This document shows positions 7,567 through 15,009 of a stretch of 33,187 nucleotides of DNA, piece after piece. The stretch comes from Spirosoma oryzae (GTDB lineage Bacteria; Bacteroidota; Bacteroidia; Cytophagales; Spirosomataceae), in assembly GCF_003002825.1 (NCBI RefSeq), contig NZ_PVTE01000043.1, positions 1 through 33,187 of the forward strand, written 5' to 3'. Position 1 is the stretch's first letter; each line of letters starts with the position of its first letter. Under the pieces are notes generated by a model, which was not told the DNA's origin, ran no database searches, and saw nothing but the letters and a program-made list of their open reading frames with translations. A program made the translations under genes and the position numbers.

Positions 7567-7887
7567 ATGACTGATCTATTCGATTACCTACAGACGCGGA
7601 AGAACGAGGGAGGGGCTGTACTGGGCTCGTATACCGTCACCGATATAAACATGGTCGCGCCGAAGCCGCAGGCGTTTCTATTCACCGCTGAAGGCACCGG
7701 AAAACGCAAAGGCAAACTACTAACCGTGGCTATCAGAGAAGCCGGTGGGTCAGACGGCGATTCGTACGAGGTCGATGTTACGGACACGAATGCGGCCAAA
7801 ACCTTTTCGTACGCGGCCCTGTCGCGGCAGGCCGTCGAGCAGTTTCTCCAGACCGGCCTGATGCCCACTGCCGACGAACCGTTCTGA
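7567..7887 (+). CDS. Small hypothetical protein
   Basis: 106 residues from the ATG at 7567 (a TTG nine codons upstream is possible but less natural). It is acidic and soluble, with no signal peptide or membrane segment. The sequence runs MTDLFDYLQTRKNEGG, then a beta-rich middle (AVLGSYTVTDINMV, KLLTVAIREAGG, SYEVDVTD) and a C-terminal helix (LSRQAVEQFLQTGLMP). I do not recognise the family. GC content and codon use match the neighbours, so it looks like a normal resident gene. It is divergent from pirin and is followed by the palindromic repeat at 7958-8049. Confidence 0.7.
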   Translation: MTDLFDYLQTRKNEGGAVLGSYTVTDINMVAPKPQAFLFTAEGTGKRKGKLLTVAIREAGGSDGDSYEVDVTDTNAAKTFSYAALSRQAVEQFLQTGLMPTADEPF

Positions 7888-7957
7888 TTTCCTTAGTTAA
7901 CGCGAATCACGGCCAACTAGTAAAATAACAATCGCTTCAATATCAATAGCTTACACA

Positions 7958-8049
7958 TATTTTGTCATCCCGACGACAGGAGGGATCTTCGCGTAGGAAG
8001 CCTGTTTGTATTGCGCGAAGACCCCTCTTGACGTCGGGATGACACAAAC
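7958..8049. repeat. GTCATCCCG-type palindromic repeat, copy 1
   Basis: The left arm (7961-7993) has TTTGTCATCCCGACG, then GGAGGGATCTTCGCG. The right arm (8014-8049) reads CGCGAAGACCCCTC, then CGTCGGGATGACA-CAAA. It is a long, slightly imperfect inverted repeat lying alone between two plus-strand genes. Its terminal TTTGTCATYCCG is shared with the repeat at 14062-14109. Confidence 0.75.
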
Positions 8050-8154
8050 TGGCTATCTATAATTCGCGCTATTTAGCGATTTGCGCCTGTTCAGATTACC
8101 ATTTTTTGCGGAACAGACTAGTAAGCCGCGTCGGTTTTTTCTTCTTTTGTCACC

Positions 8155-8952
8155 ATGAAGACATTACTGACGCTCGCGGCTTTTGCGCTATCGTGTTCAT
8201 TGGGCATGGGGCAAGCCAAAACGGGCTGGAATGGCAGGAAATGCGCCGTGGTCCTGACGTATGACGATGCGCTGGACGTTCACCTGACCAACGTTGTTCC
8301 GGCGCTGGACTCGCTGGGGCTGAAAGGCACCTTTTACCTGTCGGGCTATTTCCCCGGCTACGCCAACAACATCGACCGGTGGCGGGCTGTCGCGCGAAAG
8401 GGGCACGAGCTGGGCAATCATACGCTGTTCCATCCCTGCGCCGGCAATCAGCCCGGTCGCGAATGGGTTAGTCCGGCGAATGACTTAAGCAAGTACAGCC
8501 CGCAACGGATGGCCGACGAGATCGGTATGATGAACGTGCTGCTACAAACGCTTGACGGCAAAACCGAACGTACGTTTGCCTACCCCTGTGGCGATACGAA
8601 GGTCGGCGATACAGACTACTACAAACTGGTCGATACGAAATTTGTGGCCGCGCGTGGGGTGCGCAGTGAGATGAAACCACTTGGGCAGTTGAACTATGCC
8701 GATATCGGTTCGTACGCCATCGTCGGGCAAACGGGTGAACAGCTGATCGAACTGGTCAAACAGGCGCAGGCGTCCAATTCGTTGCTGGTGTTTCTCTTCC
8801 ACGGCGTGGGTGGCGGCCATTCAATGAACGTTGCCCTACCGGAGCATGCCAAGCTGCTGCGTTATCTGAAACAGCACGAGTCCGAGATCTGGACCGCTCC
8901 TCTCATCGACGCTGTCAAATACGCTAAAACGCATTCGCCCACAACCCGGTAA
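8155..8952 (+). CDS. Secreted polysaccharide deacetylase (NodB/CE4 family)
   Basis: 265 residues with a signal peptide (MKTLLTLAAFALSCSLGMGQA). The NodB motifs are in order: VVLTYDDAL with catalytic-base and metal Asp37/Asp38, NHTLFH with metal ligands H89 and H93, FAYPCGD as the third motif, and LLVFLFHGVGGG with the late His. CE4 enzymes are metal-dependent N- or O-deacetylases of chitin, peptidoglycan or xylan. The motif-3 YPCGD form is common in Bacteroidota members whose substrates are not known. It is probably periplasmic or exported. It is monocistronic as far as can be seen, ending 49 bp before the convergent oxidoreductase gene. Confidence 0.92.
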   Translation: MKTLLTLAAFALSCSLGMGQAKTGWNGRKCAVVLTYDDALDVHLTNVVPALDSLGLKGTFYLSGYFPGYANNIDRWRAVARKGHELGNHTLFHPCAGNQPGREWVSPANDLSKYSPQRMADEIGMMNVLLQTLDGKTERTFAYPCGDTKVGDTDYYKLVDTKFVAARGVRSEMKPLGQLNYADIGSYAIVGQTGEQLIELVKQAQASNSLLVFLFHGVGGGHSMNVALPEHAKLLRYLKQHESEIWTAPLIDAVKYAKTHSPTTR

Positions 8953-9001
8953 GGGCTGCGGGCGAGCGAAGGAAACGGTGGGAGATAGAAAAAAAATGTA
9001 A

Positions 9002-10243
9002 TTAGAAGCGATCGGGGCTGAACGCGTCGATGACCATACTATCGACTTTATCGTTGACGACTTCGCTGACGAGCTTGCCGGTCGCCGGACCCAGACTCAG
9101 GCCCATCATACCGTGCCCCGTGGCCAGCACGACGTTGTCGAACCGGTCGGTACGGCCGATGTAGGGTAATCCGTCGGGTGAGCAGGGGCGCAGGCCACGC
9201 CAGACTGTCTCGACCTTCGGCATCTCGACTTTTATCTCGGGATAGTAATTGTTGATCGACTGGAAGATCCCCCGTACCCGGTTCATGTTCACGGTCATAT
9301 CGGTACCTGCCACTTCGAGCGTACCGGCAAACCGCAGGCTTTTGCCCATCGGTGTAGCCGTGGCGCGGGCTTCGAGCATAATCGCCGGTACCCGTACGTT
9401 GTTTTTGACGTCGTGCATCATGAAGCTGTAGCCTTTGCCGCCCTGCATCGACAGGCTCATGCCCAGTTGCCGGCTAATGTCTGACGACCAGGCACCACCT
9501 GCCACGACAACCGCGTCGACGGCTACGTCGCCCTGCGCCGTCTGAATAGCGGTGATGTGCTTGCCCGTTTTACCGAAACCCGTAACCGTACGTTTCTCCA
9601 GAATCTCAACGCCGTTTTTCCGCAGATACGCCACCAGTGACCGAATCAGTTCATTCGGGTTCAGGTGCGCATCGCCGGGGTAGAAGATACCGCCCCGCAC
9701 GTCGACGCGGGCGTCGGGTTCGAGGTCCTGTACCTGCTGCCCGTTGAGGAGTCGCGCTTCGATACCCGCCCGGTTCGCCACGTCGGCTTCTTCGGCCATT
9801 TCGTGTTCGGCACCGGCCGTTTTGTACAGCATCAACAGTCCCCGCTCCTGCCATTCGAAGCTGAGATCACCGTTAGCTGCCAGGTCCTGGTACAGCTCTT
9901 TGCTGAGCAGACTCAGGTCACGCAGCGCCGGAATGGAGCGTTGCACGTGGGCGTCGTTGGCATGTCGGTAAAAGAGCCAGCCCCAGCGCGCCAGATCCAG
10001 ATTGAGCCGGGGTTTAACGTAGAACGGGCTGGTCGAGTTGAGCATCCAGCGCATGCCTTTTGAAATCATGCCGGGCTGCGCCAGGGGAATGATATGACTA
10101 GGAACGATCATACCGGCATTGCCAAACGAGCAACCGTCGGCAATCGTGTCCTGATCGAGCAACGTCACCCGGTGCCCCGCCTTCTGTAGATAATACGCCG
10201 AGCAGAGGCCGATGATCCCCCCGCCAACAATACCGATGTGCAT
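9002..10243 (-). CDS. DadA-type FAD oxidoreductase, probably for cis-4-hydroxy-D-proline
   Basis: 413 residues. An N-terminal FAD-binding Rossmann motif (IGIVGGGIIGLCSAYYLQKAG) is followed by the D-amino-acid oxidase/dehydrogenase fold and ends with the FAD-contacting ATGHGMMGLSLGPATGKLV. The family oxidises D-amino acids to imino acids. Because it follows a 4-hydroxyproline epimerase gene and a DapA-type deaminase gene on the same strand, the likely substrate is cis-4-hydroxy-D-proline, giving 1-pyrroline-4-hydroxy-2-carboxylate. That assignment is from context. It is a single polypeptide, unlike the multi-subunit enzyme of Pseudomonas. No signal peptide is present. It is the third gene of the operon, separated from the second by an octamer-repeat hairpin. 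Confidence 0.88.
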   Translation of the reverse strand: MHIGIVGGGIIGLCSAYYLQKAGHRVTLLDQDTIADGCSFGNAGMIVPSHIIPLAQPGMISKGMRWMLNSTSPFYVKPRLNLDLARWGWLFYRHANDAHVQRSIPALRDLSLLSKELYQDLAANGDLSFEWQERGLLMLYKTAGAEHEMAEEADVANRAGIEARLLNGQQVQDLEPDARVDVRGGIFYPGDAHLNPNELIRSLVAYLRKNGVEILEKRTVTGFGKTGKHITAIQTAQGDVAVDAVVVAGGAWSSDISRQLGMSLSMQGGKGYSFMMHDVKNNVRVPAIMLEARATATPMGKSLRFAGTLEVAGTDMTVNMNRVRGIFQSINNYYPEIKVEMPKVETVWRGLRPCSPDGLPYIGRTDRFDNVVLATGHGMMGLSLGPATGKLVSEVVNDKVDSMVIDAFSPDRF

Positions 10244-10246
10244 AGT

Positions 10247-10338
10247 TCAATGAGTGATTGAGTGACTGAGTGATTGAGTGAATAGCTATTCGCAGAGTAC
10301 TGCTGGCGACAGCCTGATTCGCTCAATCACTCATTCAC
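10247..10338. repeat. Octamer-built palindromic repeat, copy 2
   Basis: The left arm is an 8-nt tandem (GATTGAGT, GACTGAGT, GATTGAGT; 10256-10279) flanked by partial units. The right arm is the complementary ATTCGCTCAATCACTCA (10317-10333), which pairs with 10267-10283 with one mismatch. It occupies almost the whole spacer between the epimerase stop and the oxidoreductase start. The core unit is the same as at 2977-3066 and 11362-11440. Confidence 0.78.
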
Positions 10339-10348
10339 GCATTCGCAA

Positions 10349-11353
10349 TTAAATCACCTGAAACCCGTGAACGTAGGGGTCTTCCTCGTCGAGAATCAGG
10401 TGGTTGTAGCCGTGAATTCGGGCCCAGCCTTCGATGCTGGGAATAATCGCGGGGGTGTTGGCCAGTTCAGTAACTGCTTCGATACGCCCGTTGAAAATGG
10501 AGCCGATAATGCTTTCGTGTACGAATACGTCGCCCGGCTGCATCCGGCCTTTGCCAAACCACTGCGCCATCCGGGCCGACGTGCCGGTACCGCAGGGTGA
10601 ACGGTCGATGGCTTTGTCGCCGTAGAAAACAGCATTGCGCGCCGTCGACGTTTCTTTGAGCGGCTTACCTGTCCAGAGAATATGGCTCAGGCCGTTGATC
10701 GTCGGATTCTCGGGATGCACAAACGTGTACTTCTCGTTCATCCGCTTGCGCATCGTCCGGGCCCAGCCAATCAGCTGATCGGCGGTGTAGTGTTCCAGAC
10801 CGGGAAAGTTGGGCTGCGGATCGACAATGGCGTAGAAGTTACCGCCGTACGCTACGTCGACTGTCAGTTCACCCAGGTCGGGGCAATCGACGGTCAGGTT
10901 TTCAGCCGCCAGATACGACTTGATGTTCGTAATCTTCACCGACGTCACCTTCTTACCGTCCTGCTGGTATTCGGCCCGCACGAGTCCGGCCGGTACTTCC
11001 AGATTCAGCACACCCGGCGTTTTGGGTCGGATCAGGTTCTGTTCGATCGCGACCGTAACGGTCCCGATCGTGCCATGGCCGCACATGGGCAGGCAGCCCG
11101 ATGTTTCGATAAACAGCACACCAGCATCGTTGGCCGGATCGCTGGGTGGGTAGAGAATACTACCCGACATCATGTCGTGCCCCCGTGGCTCGAACATCAG
11201 CCCCCGCCGAATCCAGTCGAATTCGCGCATGAAGTGCTGCCGTTTCTCGCTCATGTTGGCCCCTTGCAGAAACGGTATGCTCCCGCCCGTCACCACCCGA
11301 ACCGGGTTACCACACGTATGCGCGTCGATGCAGAAAAAATGATACTCGGACAT
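10349..11353 (-). CDS. 4-hydroxyproline 2-epimerase (proline racemase family)
   Basis: 334 residues. Both catalytic thiols of the proline racemase fold are present: C91 in PMCGHGTIG and C254 in DRSPCGTGTSA. The Cys/Cys pair indicates an epimerase or racemase rather than the related trans-3-hydroxy-L-proline dehydratase, which has a Thr at the second site. The operon context (FAD oxidoreductase, DapA-type deaminase) points to trans-4-hydroxy-L-proline to cis-4-hydroxy-D-proline epimerisation, the first step of the pathway. It is cytoplasmic and of normal length. Octamer-repeat hairpins flank it on both sides. Confidence 0.93.
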   Translation of the reverse strand: MSEYHFFCIDAHTCGNPVRVVTGGSIPFLQGANMSEKRQHFMREFDWIRRGLMFEPRGHDMMSGSILYPPSDPANDAGVLFIETSGCLPMCGHGTIGTVTVAIEQNLIRPKTPGVLNLEVPAGLVRAEYQQDGKKVTSVKITNIKSYLAAENLTVDCPDLGELTVDVAYGGNFYAIVDPQPNFPGLEHYTADQLIGWARTMRKRMNEKYTFVHPENPTINGLSHILWTGKPLKETSTARNAVFYGDKAIDRSPCGTGTSARMAQWFGKGRMQPGDVFVHESIIGSIFNGRIEAVTELANTPAIIPSIEGWARIHGYNHLILDEEDPYVHGFQVI

Positions 11354-11361
11354 GGGTCAAG

Positions 11362-11440
11362 GATTGAATTGTTGAGTGATTGAGTGATGGAATGATTGAA
11401 TAGAGCTGACGCACTCAATCATTCCATCACTCAATCACTC
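11362..11440. repeat. Octamer-built palindromic repeat, copy 3 (26-bp perfect stem)
   Basis: Positions 11374-11399 and 11415-11440 are perfect reverse complements, with a 15-nt loop. The arms consist of units GAGT, GATTGAGT, GATGGAAT, GATTGA. Two more units (GATTGAAT, TGTTGAGT) extend the left side. The element fills the spacer between the deaminase-like gene and the epimerase gene. Confidence 0.88.
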
Positions 11441-11443
11441 ATT

Positions 11444-12349
11444 TTATACCAGCTCCGGGCGTTTTGCCAGGGCGGTGTTGATAACGTTCAGGACCTGCTC
11501 GCGTTCAGCACCGATAAGGGGTAGCCGTGGGGCACGAACGTGTTCCGAACCGATACCGACAGCCTGTGCGGCCAGTTTGATGTACTGTACCAGTTTGGGG
11601 TGGATGTCGAGTTCCAGCAGCGGCATGAACCAACGGTAGATGTCGAGGGCTTCGGCTACCTGACCCGCTTTCGCCAGATCGTAGATCGCCATCGTTTCCT
11701 GCGGGAACGCGTCGACCAGACCACCTACCCAGCCATCGCAGCCCAGCAGGATCGCTTCCAGCGCCAGCGTGTCGACGCCACCCAGCAGTTTGAAGCGGTC
11801 ACCGAAGGCGTTACGCATACGGGTGATGTTGGTCAGGTCGCGGGTTGATTCTTTAACGGCCTGGATGTTGTCGTATTTGGCCAGTTCTTCAAACATGGCC
11901 ACCGTCGTCATGATCTTGTAATCATACGGGTTGTTGTAGATCATGATCGGCAGCGTCGTGGCTTCCGCGACAGCCGTGAAGAACGCAACGGTCTCACGCG
12001 CATCGGCGGGGTACCGCATGGGCGGCAACACCATCAGTCCGTCGGCACCAGCGGCTTCCGCTTCGCGGGCACGGGCGATGGCCTGCTTCGTACTTTGCTC
12101 GGCAATGTTAAGCAGGACGGGTACTTTTCCGTCACAAACGGCCAGTGCCGAATTCAGCAACTGAATTTTTTCATCGGGCTCCAGCGTGCTCGCTTCGCCC
12201 AGCGAACCACCGATAATGAAGCCATGCACGCCCGCGTCAAGCTGCGCACGCAGGTTTTTTTCGAACAGGGGCAGATCGAGTTGATCATCGGCCGTAAATG
12301 GGGTCAGCAGCGCGGGATAAACGCCTTCCCACCGGACAGGTACGTGCAT
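11444..12349 (-). CDS. DapA/NanA-family lyase, probable 1-pyrroline-4-hydroxy-2-carboxylate deaminase
   Basis: 301 residues with the class I aldolase TIM-barrel of the dihydrodipicolinate synthase family. The substrate-carboxylate loop is GGSLGEASTL (about 47-56). Tyr138 lies in MIYNNPYDY and the Schiff-base Lys166 in IQAVKESTRDL. In hydroxyproline catabolism a member of this family deaminates the pyrroline to 2-oxoglutarate semialdehyde. The adjacent epimerase and D-amino-acid oxidoreductase genes support that role over lysine biosynthesis. It is the first gene of the minus-strand operon, with a good promoter at 12384-12412 and a divergent AraC regulator. Assignment is by context; family certain. 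Confidence 0.88.
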   Translation of the reverse strand: MHVPVRWEGVYPALLTPFTADDQLDLPLFEKNLRAQLDAGVHGFIIGGSLGEASTLEPDEKIQLLNSALAVCDGKVPVLLNIAEQSTKQAIARAREAEAAGADGLMVLPPMRYPADARETVAFFTAVAEATTLPIMIYNNPYDYKIMTTVAMFEELAKYDNIQAVKESTRDLTNITRMRNAFGDRFKLLGGVDTLALEAILLGCDGWVGGLVDAFPQETMAIYDLAKAGQVAEALDIYRWFMPLLELDIHPKLVQYIKLAAQAVGIGSEHVRAPRLPLIGAEREQVLNVINTALAKRPELV

Positions 12350-12383
12350 GGTTGTAACAGTTTATTGGTTGAATTTAACGTAT

Positions 12384-12412
12384 CAAAATTAGTAGCGATC
12401 CCCTTTTATCAA
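12384..12412 (-). promoter_or_regulatory. Promoter of the hydroxyproline operon
   Basis: Read on the minus strand: TTG (12412-12410), 18 nt, then TAATTTTG (12391-12384), an exact TAnnTTTG match. It lies about 35 nt before the start of the DapA-type gene, within the 143-bp region shared with the divergent AraC gene. Inferred from consensus. Confidence 0.65.
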
Positions 12413-12469
12413 TAACTATTCATGCGCCGACTTTAATACTATTTTCACCAGAAAAAAGCAATTATTGAG

Positions 12470-12477
12470 TATATTTA
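12470..12477 (+). promoter_or_regulatory. Possible -7 box of the AraC gene
   Basis: TATATTTA matches TAnnTTTG except for the last base and lies 15 nt before the ATG. No convincing -33 partner is visible, so this is a weak call. Confidence 0.3.
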
Positions 12478-12492
12478 CGCAAAACTTGCACC

Positions 12493-13359
12493 ATGAAGCC
12501 ACTCCTGTTCAAAGTTCCGACGATTGACGACCGTTCGTTTCGTATCGAACAGGATCGGATGCCCCACTTTTACGGTCACCTGCATTTCCACCCGGAAGTT
12601 CAGCTAACGCTGATTCAGGAGGGTGAGGGAACACTGATCGTGGGCGATAAAATCGACCGGTTTGCGCCCGGCGACGTGCTGATGCTTGGTCCGAACCTGC
12701 CGCACGTATTACGTAGTGACCCCGACTATTACCAGCCGGAGTCGACTCGGCAGTCGGTAGCCGTCTCGGTACTGTTTCGGCCGGAACAGCTGGAAGCGGG
12801 CGTACTGAACTTACCGGAAACGCTACACCTGCGCCAACTGCTGACTGAATCGCAGCACGGTGTTCGGTTACGTTCGTCGGATAACCCGGCGCTAACCAGT
12901 CAGCTAGAAAATCTGCCGGGCCAACGCCCTTTTGACCAACTGCTGACGCTGCTGCACGTGCTGGATGAACTGGCTACGCAACCCGACCGGGAGGTACTGT
13001 CGGTAACGGCTTACGTGCAGCCTCAGCGCCCGGACGACCACCGGCGGCTGGAACGCGTTTTTTCGTACATCCTGGAGCAGTACCACACGCAGATCACGCT
13101 CGACGACGTAGCCAATATTGCCAGCCTGACACCGGGGGCGTTTTGTCGTTTTTTTCGTCAGCACACGCGCAAAACCTTTTCGACGCTGCTCAACGAAGTA
13201 CGCATCGAACACGCCTGTCGCCACCTTCGCGAATCGAAGCAAAGCATCAGTCAAACGGCCTATGTCTGCGGCTTCACAAACCTGTCGAACTTCAACCGGC
13301 AGTTCAAGACGATCACGGGTCTGTCGCCCAGCGATTATATCCGGCGCTACAATAGCTGA
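12493..13359 (+). CDS. AraC family regulator, divergent from the hydroxyproline operon
   Basis: 288 residues. An N-terminal cupin sensor (about 20-100; HFYGHLHFHPEVQLTLIQEGEG, FAPGDVLMLGPNLPH) is followed by a C-terminal double helix-turn-helix AraC domain (about 184-285; ITLDDVANIASLTPGAFCRFF, SISQTAYVCGFTNLSNFNRQFK, GLSPSDYIRRY). These proteins usually sense a small ligand through the cupin and activate an adjacent operon. The divergent, 143-bp shared promoter region with the catabolic genes makes hydroxyproline or a pathway intermediate the likely ligand. That link is inference. A short stem (13398-13415) follows the gene but has no T-tract. Confidence 0.93.
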   Translation: MKPLLFKVPTIDDRSFRIEQDRMPHFYGHLHFHPEVQLTLIQEGEGTLIVGDKIDRFAPGDVLMLGPNLPHVLRSDPDYYQPESTRQSVAVSVLFRPEQLEAGVLNLPETLHLRQLLTESQHGVRLRSSDNPALTSQLENLPGQRPFDQLLTLLHVLDELATQPDREVLSVTAYVQPQRPDDHRRLERVFSYILEQYHTQITLDDVANIASLTPGAFCRFFRQHTRKTFSTLLNEVRIEHACRHLRESKQSISQTAYVCGFTNLSNFNRQFKTITGLSPSDYIRRYNS

Positions 13360-13489
13360 TACGCACTTTCTGCTACCTTCTCTGCTGCGATTGGGTTAGC
13401 AGGATGCTTCCTGCTGTCTGCGACAAATAGCGTACAAACAATCCGCTGACTCAGCCGGTTAGTCCCTCTCAATCAACCAACTCAACGAG

Positions 13490-13699
13490 ATGATTAAGAA
13501 AGGCACAACCGTAAAATGGAAGTGGGGAAAGAGCCATGCCGAAGGTAAGGTGGTTGAAGTCCACAAAGAGGAAATCGAGAAAACGATCGACGGCAAGAAA
13601 ATCAAGCGCAAAGGCACAGACGATGATCCGGCACTGGTAATTGAGCAGGACGACAAGCAACTGGTTTTGAAGCTGCAAAGCGAAGTAGAAACCGCCTAA
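13490..13699 (+). CDS. DUF2945 (HVA1/TUDOR-like) small protein
   Basis: 69 residues, highly charged. KKGTTVKWKWGKSHAEGKV and the following VVEVHKEEIEKTIDGKKIKRKGTDDDPALVIEQDD match the DUF2945 family, a small SH3/Tudor-like barrel. The biochemical role is unknown. It sits 11 bp before a DUF3140 gene on the same strand, so the two are almost certainly co-transcribed. The ATG at 13490 is the natural start. No signal peptide or membrane segment. Confidence 0.85.
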   Translation: MIKKGTTVKWKWGKSHAEGKVVEVHKEEIEKTIDGKKIKRKGTDDDPALVIEQDDKQLVLKLQSEVETA

Positions 13700-13710
13700 C
13701 CCGGATAGCC

Positions 13711-14043
13711 ATGAACGACGACGATAAAAAAGATATCTACGACGAGTTCAAGGATCTGGTGAACATGTCGGCTTCAGAACTGAAAAAGTGGCTGGATACC
13801 GATGAGTCGAAATCGGTTGGTCAGAAGAAAGATGGTAGTGAATCGACCGGGCACAAGTCAGGCGAACGCATCATCGAGATCAAAGAGAAGAAGAAAGGCG
13901 ACCTGACCGACGACGACTATAAGCACATGCAGAAAGTGGTCGGTTATATCAAACGGCACAGCGCACAGCGTCCGAAAGAAGTCGAAGGCAGCGACTGGGA
14001 ATACTCGCTCAAAAACTGGGGCAACGACCCTACGAAGAAATAA
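13711..14043 (+). CDS. DUF3140 small protein
   Basis: 110 residues, acidic to mixed charge, soluble. The family core is visible: DEFKDLVNMSASELKKWLDT, followed by SKSVGQKK and, later, DDDYKHMQKVVGYIKRHSAQRP. DUF3140 proteins have no known function. From memory they are often found with DUF2945 proteins in bacteria and fungi, which fits the preceding gene. It ends 18 bp before the inverted repeat at 14062-14109 and converges on the esterase gene. Confidence 0.85.
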   Translation: MNDDDKKDIYDEFKDLVNMSASELKKWLDTDESKSVGQKKDGSESTGHKSGERIIEIKEKKKGDLTDDDYKHMQKVVGYIKRHSAQRPKEVEGSDWEYSLKNWGNDPTKK

Positions 14044-14061
14044 GCCGTTTTATTGATTCAC

Positions 14062-14109
14062 TTTTTGTCATTCCGAGTCGGCGGCCACGGTGGCACGGAA
14101 TGACAAAAA
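14062..14109. repeat. GTCATTCCG-type palindromic repeat, copy 2
   Basis: TTTTTGTCATTCCG (14062-14075) is a perfect 14-bp reverse complement of CGGAATGACAAAAA (14096-14109), with a 20-nt GC-rich loop. T-runs are on the 5' side and A-runs on the 3' side of both strands, the wrong way round for an intrinsic terminator. It shares its arms with the element at 7958-8049 and lies between convergent genes. Confidence 0.8.
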
Positions 14110-14112
14110 CAT

Positions 14113-14985
14113 TTACTTACCCTGACGGAGGAAAAAGCGGAGTGCTTCCAGGTGCACGTCGATATCTTTCGGGTAATCGTGCTTTCCGCCAACGACTTTC
14201 AGCAGCACAACCTCGGGTTGCCCCTTTGCTTTGTAGGCATATCGCTCAATCGTACGACCGTCAGCAGGGTCAGTATCCGGCAGCTTCTCCAGGCTTGGCT
14301 TTCCCTTGTAGCGGGCCAGACCCGCCCAGTAATTCAGCGTTTGTTCCGTCGAGCGTACGCGCCCCATTTTCATGTTCGGCCCCAGGTCTACCTCTCCCCC
14401 ATTATATGGGTTGACCGTATCGTCGGTACCGTTGATAATCATGATCGGCACCGCTTTCCCCGATGCAACACAGTCCATATTGGTCGAGTCGGGCAGGTTG
14501 GCAATAATGGCCGTTACCGCCCGGAACGCATCGGGCATGGTCATCGCCAGTTTGTAGGCCATATGCCCGCCACCCGACGTACCGACAACGAACACCTGTC
14601 GCTTATCGACGGCATATTTTTTCTGGAAATACCGGATCATGGCCGCGAAGAAGCCCTGTTCGTTAACGTCGATCCGGTTCGCTTCAGCGGGCGATGCTTT
14701 GCGGCATTCGTTCCAGTACCGTTTGTAGCCATCAGGATAAACAGTCAGTAATCCGTCGGCCACCGCCTGCCGCTCCATCGCCGTCGTCTGTTTCATCATG
14801 CCCAATCCATCGCCACCCGATCCGTGCAGCACGAAGACCAGCCCGGTTGGTTTGGCCACTGCTGCCGGTTTGTTGACGTGAAAGGTTCGCCAGTTCCCGT
14901 CGACCTGCACGGAATCAGTGATTACCTGCGCCTGCGTCAGCAACGCCATCAGGCTGAATGACATGAGTAACCAATAGCGTTTCAT
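14113..14985 (-). CDS. Secreted PHB-depolymerase/feruloyl-esterase-type alpha/beta hydrolase
   Basis: 290 residues with a signal peptide (MKRYWLLMSFSLMALLTQAQ). The oxyanion region FVLHGSGGDG is at about 51-60, the nucleophile Ser137 lies in VVGTSGGGHMA, the acid is probably Asp188 or Asp189 in INGTDDTVNP, and His269 lies in GGKHDYP. The order and spacing fit the LpqC/esterase-PHB-depolymerase group (CE1-like). Members hydrolyse aliphatic or feruloyl esters; the substrate cannot be told from sequence. It is secreted or periplasmic. It starts 24 bp after the CLC gene stop on the same strand and may be the last gene of that run. Confidence 0.9.
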   Translation of the reverse strand: MKRYWLLMSFSLMALLTQAQVITDSVQVDGNWRTFHVNKPAAVAKPTGLVFVLHGSGGDGLGMMKQTTAMERQAVADGLLTVYPDGYKRYWNECRKASPAEANRIDVNEQGFFAAMIRYFQKKYAVDKRQVFVVGTSGGGHMAYKLAMTMPDAFRAVTAIIANLPDSTNMDCVASGKAVPIMIINGTDDTVNPYNGGEVDLGPNMKMGRVRSTEQTLNYWAGLARYKGKPSLEKLPDTDPADGRTIERYAYKAKGQPEVVLLKVVGGKHDYPKDIDVHLEALRFFLRQGK

Positions 14986-15009
14986 ACCAAGAGGAATGCG
15001 TATAACGGT

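Noticed and set aside
10682..11383. Long plus-strand reading frame opposite the epimerase
   Set aside because: It is antisense to a gene with intact catalytic motifs; its composition is typical of a shadow frame in GC-rich DNA.
10251..11440. CRISPR-like array from repeated TGAGTGAT/ATCACTCA units
   Set aside because: Units are 8 nt, contiguous and inverted, with no spacers of constant length and no cas genes.
13398..13415. Terminator after the AraC gene
   Set aside because: A 7-bp stem with a 4-nt loop is present but there is no T-tract after it.
14062..14109. Intrinsic terminator between DUF3140 and the esterase
   Set aside because: T- and A-runs are on the wrong sides of the stem for either strand, and the arms match another intergenic repeat.
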